Assembly: GCF_044357945.1 (NCBI RefSeq)
Contig: NZ_CP076563.1
Location: 1 to 64,000 of the forward strand
Length of the DNA: 64,000 nt
Direction of reading: 5' to 3'
Source of the DNA: QAND01 sp003150225
GTDB taxonomy: Bacteria; Bacillota; Clostridia; Christensenellales; QAND01
Shown: piece by piece, positions 59,924 through 64,000 of the stretch
How the letters are laid out: the number at the start of each line of letters is the position of its first letter
Position numbering within the stretch: the stretch's first letter is position 1
Position numbers and translations under genes: made by a program
The notes under the pieces: model-generated
Seen by the model: the letters and a program-made list of their open reading frames with translations, nothing else
Told to the model about the DNA's origin: nothing
The model's database searches: none

Positions 59924-62246
59924 GGTGCTTCACCCGGTCCCGTTCCTCGGCCCGCTTGGCGTCGTTGAAGCGGTCCAGGGTTCCCACCAGATAGCCGGTG
60001 ATCCGCCGAATCCGCTCGAAGCCAACGCCGCCGGTGAATTCGCGCCGGCCGCAGCCGGGACACTCCTCATCGATGATGCCGTTATAGCCGCAGACGGGGT
60101 CCCGATCCACCGGATGGTTGATGGAGCCATAGCCCACCCCGCACTCCGCCATATAGCGTACCACCGTCTCAAAAGCCTCCAGATTGTTGGCGGTGTTGCC
60201 GTCCAGCTCCACATAGGTGATGTGGCCGGCATTGGTGAGCGCATGGTAGGGAGCCTCTATGGCGATCTTCTCATAGGCGGGAATATCGTAGTATACCGGC
60301 ACGTGGAAGCTGTTGGTGTAGTATTCCCGGTCGGTGACGCCCAGGATCACACCGTATTTCTTCTTATCCATCCGGACAAACCGGCCGGACAGCCCTTCGG
60401 CAGGGGTGGCCAGCAGGGTGAAATTTAGGCCGGTCTTCTGGGAGAGATTGTCCACATAATCCCGCATGAACCCCACGATCTCCAGGCCCAGGTTCCGGGC
60501 CTCGAGGGATTCTCCATGGTGCTTGCCGGTGAGGGCAACAAGGCTCTCAGCCAGGCCGATGAACCCGATGGACAGCGTACCGTGGCGGAGGATCTCGCCC
60601 ACCTCGTCATCGGGGCCCAGTCCCTTGGAATCCAGCCAGACCCCCTGGCCCATGAGGAAGGGGAAATTGCGGACCCGTTTTTTGCACTGGATGGCGAATC
60701 GCTCCAGGAGCTGGCCGGATACCAGTTCCATCTTCCGCTCCAGTTCATCGAAGAACCATTCCAGGTTTTTGTTGCTGTTAATGGCGATCCGGGGCAGGTT
60801 GATGGAGGTAAAGCTCAGGTTGCCCCGGCCAAAGGTGATCTCCTGGTTTCTATCATGAACGTTGCCCATGACCCGGGTACGGCAGCCCATGTAGGCCACC
60901 TCGCTTTCGGGGTGCCCGGGCTTATAATACTGGAGGTTGAAGGGGGCGTCCAGGAAGGAGAAGTTGGGAAACAACCGCTTTGCGCTGACCCGGCAGGCTA
61001 GCTGGAACAGATCGTAGTTGGGATCGCCGGGATCGAAGCTGACTCCTTTCTTCACCTTGAAAATATGGATGGGGAAGATGGGAGTTTCCCCCATACCCAG
61101 CCCCGCCTCGGTGGCCAGGAGGACGTTTTTAGTTATCATCCGGCCTTCGGGCGAGGTATCGGTGCCGTAGTTGATGGAGCTAAAAGGGGTTTGGGCGCCG
61201 GCCCGGCTGTGCATGGTATTGAGGTTGTGGATCAGGGCCTCCATGGCCTGGTAAGTGCTTTTCTCGGTTTCGGCATAGGCGTTGCTCCGAGCAAAGTCAT
61301 GGATCCGGCCGTAGACGGCCTCGTCTCCGCCCAGGTGGGGAAGCAGGAAGGCCTCCCGTTCGGCGGCGTCATAGGTGTCGTCCTGGGTCAGGCGGGGGAA
61401 GAGACCCGTTTCCTCCCGGATGGCCGTTAAACGGTCTTTGACCTCCTGTGCGGAAAGATCAAAGCTGGCGCATAGGAGGGAAGCGGCCTTGTGGAAGTTG
61501 GCGGCATAGTGCTTTCTGTAGGTTTTGGTGACGCCGGGCGCCAGGCCGTAATCGAAGTTGGGGATGCTCTGCCCGCCGTGCTGGTCGTTCTGGTTGGATT
61601 GGATGGCGATACAGGCCAGAGCCGCATAGCTCTGGATGTCGTTGGGCTCCCGCAAAAAGCCGTGACCGGTGGAGAAGCCGCCCCGAAAAAGCTCCAGCAG
61701 GTCGATCTGGCAGCAGGTGGTGGTAAGGGTATAGAAATCCAAATCGTGGATATGGATATCCCCCTCCTTATGGGCTTTTGCGTATTTGGGCGCCAGGATG
61801 TACTTCTCGTAATAGTCCTTGGCCCCTTCGGAGCCATACTTCAGCATGGTGCCCATGGCGGTATCCCCGTCGATGTTGGCGTTATCCCGCTTCATGTCCG
61901 AAAGGCTGCTATCCGCAAAGGTAAGCTCGTCGTAGATGCGCATGAGCCGGGTGTTCATCTCCCTGCGGCGGGTCCGGTCGTTGCGGTATAGGATATATTT
62001 TTTGGCTACAAATGCGTAGCCGTTGTCCATGAGTACCGTCTCCACCATATCCTGGATATCCTCCACGCCGGGAGGGGAATCGGGGAACCGCTGGGCCAGC
62101 CGGGCCTCGCAGTCCTGGGCCAGGGTCAGGCTTTGGCCTTCGTCCCGGCGTCCGCTGGCCGCCATGGCTTTGCTGATGGCGGTGGCGATTTTCTCGATGT
62201 CATAGGGGACGCTTCGTCCATCCCGTTTTACGATGGTGTCAAACAT
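59916..62246 (-). CDS. nrdD: Anaerobic (class III) ribonucleoside-triphosphate reductase
   Basis: It makes deoxyribonucleotides using a glycyl radical and formate or thiol reductant, without oxygen. The 776-residue protein starts MFDTIVKRDGRSVPYDIEKI, an ATP-cone regulatory domain, then the catalytic barrel. It ends with a zinc-binding CGYNGIIDEECPGCGRREF and the glycyl radical loop RRITGYLVG. The start ATG 62246 follows AAGGAGG; a longer frame upstream falls inside the riboswitch. The leader carries a cobalamin riboswitch and the promoter a NrdR box. Its presence argues for strict anaerobic growth. Confidence 0.95.
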   Translation of the reverse strand: MFDTIVKRDGRSVPYDIEKIATAISKAMAASGRRDEGQSLTLAQDCEARLAQRFPDSPPGVEDIQDMVETVLMDNGYAFVAKKYILYRNDRTRRREMNTRLMRIYDELTFADSSLSDMKRDNANIDGDTAMGTMLKYGSEGAKDYYEKYILAPKYAKAHKEGDIHIHDLDFYTLTTTCCQIDLLELFRGGFSTGHGFLREPNDIQSYAALACIAIQSNQNDQHGGQSIPNFDYGLAPGVTKTYRKHYAANFHKAASLLCASFDLSAQEVKDRLTAIREETGLFPRLTQDDTYDAAEREAFLLPHLGGDEAVYGRIHDFARSNAYAETEKSTYQAMEALIHNLNTMHSRAGAQTPFSSINYGTDTSPEGRMITKNVLLATEAGLGMGETPIFPIHIFKVKKGVSFDPGDPNYDLFQLACRVSAKRLFPNFSFLDAPFNLQYYKPGHPESEVAYMGCRTRVMGNVHDRNQEITFGRGNLSFTSINLPRIAINSNKNLEWFFDELERKMELVSGQLLERFAIQCKKRVRNFPFLMGQGVWLDSKGLGPDDEVGEILRHGTLSIGFIGLAESLVALTGKHHGESLEARNLGLEIVGFMRDYVDNLSQKTGLNFTLLATPAEGLSGRFVRMDKKKYGVILGVTDREYYTNSFHVPVYYDIPAYEKIAIEAPYHALTNAGHITYVELDGNTANNLEAFETVVRYMAECGVGYGSINHPVDRDPVCGYNGIIDEECPGCGRREFTGGVGFERIRRITGYLVGTLDRFNDAKRAEERDRVKHHV

Positions 62247-62280
62247 GGTGAGCCTCCTTATTCTGCCAGCGGATGGCGCA

Positions 62281-62485
62281 AAAGAAAACGCCCCGAAGGG
62301 CGTAACTCCACAGATGCAGGAGCGGCCCTTCATCCTCACCGATGGCGGCATTGCCTTCGACCGGTCTCCTGGCTTGGGCCGTTGCCTACTTACTCCGCCT
62401 TCCCGTTGCCGGTGGCGCGTGGAGCGTTCGTGGCCGATACAGTAAAGTGAGCTGCTGCGGATTCTCACCGCATTCCCATCATCAT
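62281..62485 (-). ncRNA. Cobalamin riboswitch with terminator upstream of nrdD
   Basis: On the minus strand the leader reads GGGAATGCGGTGAGAATCCG, then CACTTTACTGTATCGGCC, and later AAGCCAGGAGACCGG, the core of the B12 riboswitch. A terminator follows: ACGCCC pairs with GGGCGT around TTCG (62288-62303), then TTTTCTTT. The nrdD start lies 42 bases on. Bound cobalamin would stop nrdD transcription. Confidence 0.9.
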
Positions 62486-62489
62486 CGAA

Positions 62490-62543
62490 AGCCGATATCT
62501 TGTTATCGATGGAATAGTATCACACTATATCTAGTGATTTCAA
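62490..62543 (-). promoter_or_regulatory. nrdDG promoter with NrdR boxes
   Basis: On the minus strand TTGAAA (62538-62543) and TACTAT (62514-62519) are separated by 18 bases. The spacer is filled by a palindromic NrdR-type box at 62522-62537 (ACACTATATCTAGTGA on the plus strand). A degenerate second box lies at 62490-62505, exactly 32 bases away, as expected for paired NrdR boxes. Confidence 0.8.
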
Positions 62544-62583
62544 GGGAGTTTTTCTGAAAAATGCCCATTGGAATAAAATTTTC

Positions 62584-62634
62584 TTGACAGGGACATCTTT
62601 TTTGTCTATATTGTATATAAAGTATATATACAAT
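62584..62634 (+). promoter_or_regulatory. Promoter and operator of the GntR-ABC operon
   Basis: TTGACA (62584-62589), 17-base spacer and TATATT (62607-62612). An inverted repeat, ATTGTATATA (62610-62619) with TATATACAAT (62625-62634), covers the -10 end and start of transcription, a typical YtrA-type self-operator. Confidence 0.78.
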
Positions 62635-62652
62635 GTTGCAATGGAGTACGCC

Positions 62653-63030
62653 ATGGACATCGTTATCAGCAATGCCTCGGGGAAGCCCATCTATGAGCAG
62701 ATCACGGGGCAGATCAAAGGTATGATTTTATCAGGGGTTCTTTTGGAGGGGGATGCGTTGCCATCCATGCGGCTATTGGCCAAGGAGCTGCGGATCAGCG
62801 TCATCACTACCAAACGGGCCTATGAGGAACTGGAGCGGGAGGGCTTTATTGAGACCGTCATGGGCAAGGGAAGCTTTGTGGCGGGCCGAAATATGGAGCT
62901 GATCCGGGAGGAACAGCTGCGGCTGGCGGAGGGTTATCTGGCCCAGGCTATGGAGGTAGCCCGTCAAGGCGGCATCCAGCGGGAGGAGCTTCACCGCATG
63001 CTGGACCTACTCTATGAGGAGGAAGAATGA
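62653..63030 (+). CDS. GntR-family regulator, YtrA subfamily
   Basis: The 125-residue protein has a winged helix domain starting GKPIYEQITGQIKGMILSG, then LPSMRLLAKELRISVITTKR and a short dimerisation tail, as in YtrA-like regulators that sit in front of ABC exporters. I start at ATG 62653, after GGAG; an in-frame ATG at 62641 is an alternative. It overlaps the ABC ATPase start by 4 bases. It very likely represses its own operon through the palindrome in its promoter and responds to a cell-envelope signal or antibiotic. Confidence 0.92.
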   Translation: MDIVISNASGKPIYEQITGQIKGMILSGVLLEGDALPSMRLLAKELRISVITTKRAYEELEREGFIETVMGKGSFVAGRNMELIREEQLRLAEGYLAQAMEVARQGGIQREELHRMLDLLYEEEE

Positions 63031-63890
63031 TGGAACAAGCACTGAGCGTCCGCGGCCTTAGGAAGCAGTATGATGGATTCTCCCTGAGGGATGTGAGCTT
63101 CGATTTGCCAAGGGGCAGTATCATGGGGCTCATCGGGGAGAATGGGGCGGGAAAGACCACCACCATCAGCGCTATCCTGGGGTTGATCAACCCCGATGCT
63201 GGCCGGATAGAGATTTTGGGAAAAGGGCCGGATGCTGACGTTCGGGAGGTTCATGAGAAACTGGGCGTGGTACTGGATGAGTTCGGCTTTCACGGTAATT
63301 TAACTATCCAAGACATCGACGCCATCATGGCCCGGATGTACCGCGGCTGGAGTCGGGAGGCCTTTCGCGGGTACTGTAAGCGATTTGGCCTGACGAGTTA
63401 TAAGGCGATCAAGACCTTCAGCCGGGGAATGAAGACCAAGCTGTCCATCGCCGTGGCCATCTCCCATGACGCGGAGCTTTTGATTTTGGATGAAGCCACC
63501 AGCGGCCTGGATCCGGTGGTGCGGAACGAGATACTGGATATCTTTCTGGAGTTCATCCAGGATAAGCGCCGGTCTATTTTGATTTCCAGCCAAATCACCA
63601 GCGACTTAGAGCGGGTAGCGGATTATATCACTTTCTTCCATAGAGGTGAGGTGGTCCTCAGCCAGAACCGGGATGAGCTTTTGGAGCGGTATGGAGTGCT
63701 CCGGTGCGGTCTGGGGGACTTTGGCAAACTGGATCCTGCCCTGGTGGAGGGGGTCCGGAAAAACCAGTTCGGGTACGAGGTCCTGGTGCGGGATCGCAGG
63801 GATGCCGTCCGGCGGTATCCTAACTACCCGGTGGATCCGGCCAGCCTGGAGGAGATCGTGGTGTTTTATGTAAGGGGGAAGGAAGCATGA
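63027..63890 (+). CDS. ABC transporter ATP-binding protein
   Basis: The 287-residue ATPase has Walker A GENGAGKTTT near residue 39 and Walker B LLILDEATSG. The signature is a weakened FSRGMKTKLSIAV in the expected position. It resembles ATPases of YtrA-controlled ABC-2 exporters linked to antibiotic resistance or bacitracin-type stress. ATG 63027 overlaps the GntR stop, and its stop overlaps the next start, so three genes are translationally coupled. Confidence 0.92.
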   Translation: MMEQALSVRGLRKQYDGFSLRDVSFDLPRGSIMGLIGENGAGKTTTISAILGLINPDAGRIEILGKGPDADVREVHEKLGVVLDEFGFHGNLTIQDIDAIMARMYRGWSREAFRGYCKRFGLTSYKAIKTFSRGMKTKLSIAVAISHDAELLILDEATSGLDPVVRNEILDIFLEFIQDKRRSILISSQITSDLERVADYITFFHRGEVVLSQNRDELLERYGVLRCGLGDFGKLDPALVEGVRKNQFGYEVLVRDRRDAVRRYPNYPVDPASLEEIVVFYVRGKEA

Positions 63891-64000
63891 CCGGTCTGTT
63901 GATGAAAGACCTTTTGCGCTTTAGGTGGAGCATTCTCGGTATGTTGGGAGTGATGGCGACCTGCGGGGTGGTATTTTCCATGAGGGGAGACGGCTCCGTA
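63887..64000 (+). CDS. ABC-2 type permease (5' part, cut by right edge)
   Basis: ATG 63887 overlaps the ATPase stop by 4 bases. The visible 38 residues (MTGLLMKDLLRFRWSILGML then GVMATCGVVFSM) have the basic start and first membrane helix of an ABC-2 permease. The rest lies beyond the window. Confidence 0.75.
   Translation, partial: MTGLLMKDLLRFRWSILGMLGVMATCGVVFSMRGDGSV

Noticed and set aside
62247..62468. N-terminal extension of NrdD through the riboswitch region
   Set aside because: The region matches the cobalamin riboswitch and its terminator, and the ATP-cone motif begins at ATG 62246.
1..64000. tRNA or rRNA genes
   Set aside because: I saw no cloverleaf with a terminal CCA-type arm or conserved rRNA segment; a dedicated tRNA search would be needed to exclude one.

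Overview
The window looks like chromosome of a Gram-positive, anaerobic member of the class Clostridia. Coding DNA is GC-rich and gene-dense, ribosome binding sites are strong AGGAGG types (several genes start with TTG or GTG), promoters are SigA-like, intrinsic terminators with long T-runs are frequent, and surface proteins carry LPXTG-like sorting signals. The ribonucleotide reductase present is the oxygen-sensitive class III NrdDG. I cannot name a genus.

Region 1 (1-11740) and region 3 (16700-23464) form a nitrogen and nucleotide block: purL (cut by the left edge, minus strand), glnA, dapF, purF, purB, pyrG, guaA, then a CarD-like regulator, carA, carB, hisH and hisF. Nearly every gene makes glutamine or uses its amide nitrogen. 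Its GuaA is odd: the catalytic core of the glutaminase domain, including the Cys/His/Glu triad, is missing in frame. A tandem 94-bp repeat upstream of carA shows a compensatory base change between copies, suggesting a structured RNA.

Region 2 (11741-15600) is an AT-rich defense island inserted after guaA. It holds remnants of two genes (one resembling a restriction enzyme), a Vsr endonuclease, a type II Thoeris-like pair (TIR protein plus a two-helix membrane protein with a macro-like domain), and an AbiGi-like gene. A 20-bp direct repeat and a 23-bp inverted repeat border its core.

Region 4 (23465-29360) carries sulfur amino acid genes (metY, cysK, an acetyl-CoA-type metA), NADP-isocitrate dehydrogenase, a SEC-C protein and a small lipoprotein. 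Region 5 (29371-41763) has an AI-2E-family permease, two paralogous DUF3798 lipoproteins with a sugar-type ABC transporter of unknown substrate, a Tim44-like/SPFH membrane pair and a MATE pump. Region 6 (42041-49850) has a zinc dehydrogenase, an S41 protease, an XRE/ImmA pair, PTS EIIA-HPr-EI and a second MATE pump.

Region 7 (50040-59380) carries envelope genes (O-antigen-ligase-like protein, GT2 glycosyltransferase, two sortase-type surface proteins). It also has two complete promoter-aptamer-terminator cassettes resembling Moco/Tuco riboswitches, in front of an iron-dependent alcohol dehydrogenase. Region 8 (59384-64000) has nrdDG, controlled by a cobalamin riboswitch and a NrdR box set in the promoter spacer, then a GntR/YtrA-type regulator with an ABC transporter cut by the right edge. 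Two B12- or Mo/W-cofactor-sensing leaders in front of cofactor-independent enzymes suggest a shared backup-enzyme logic.
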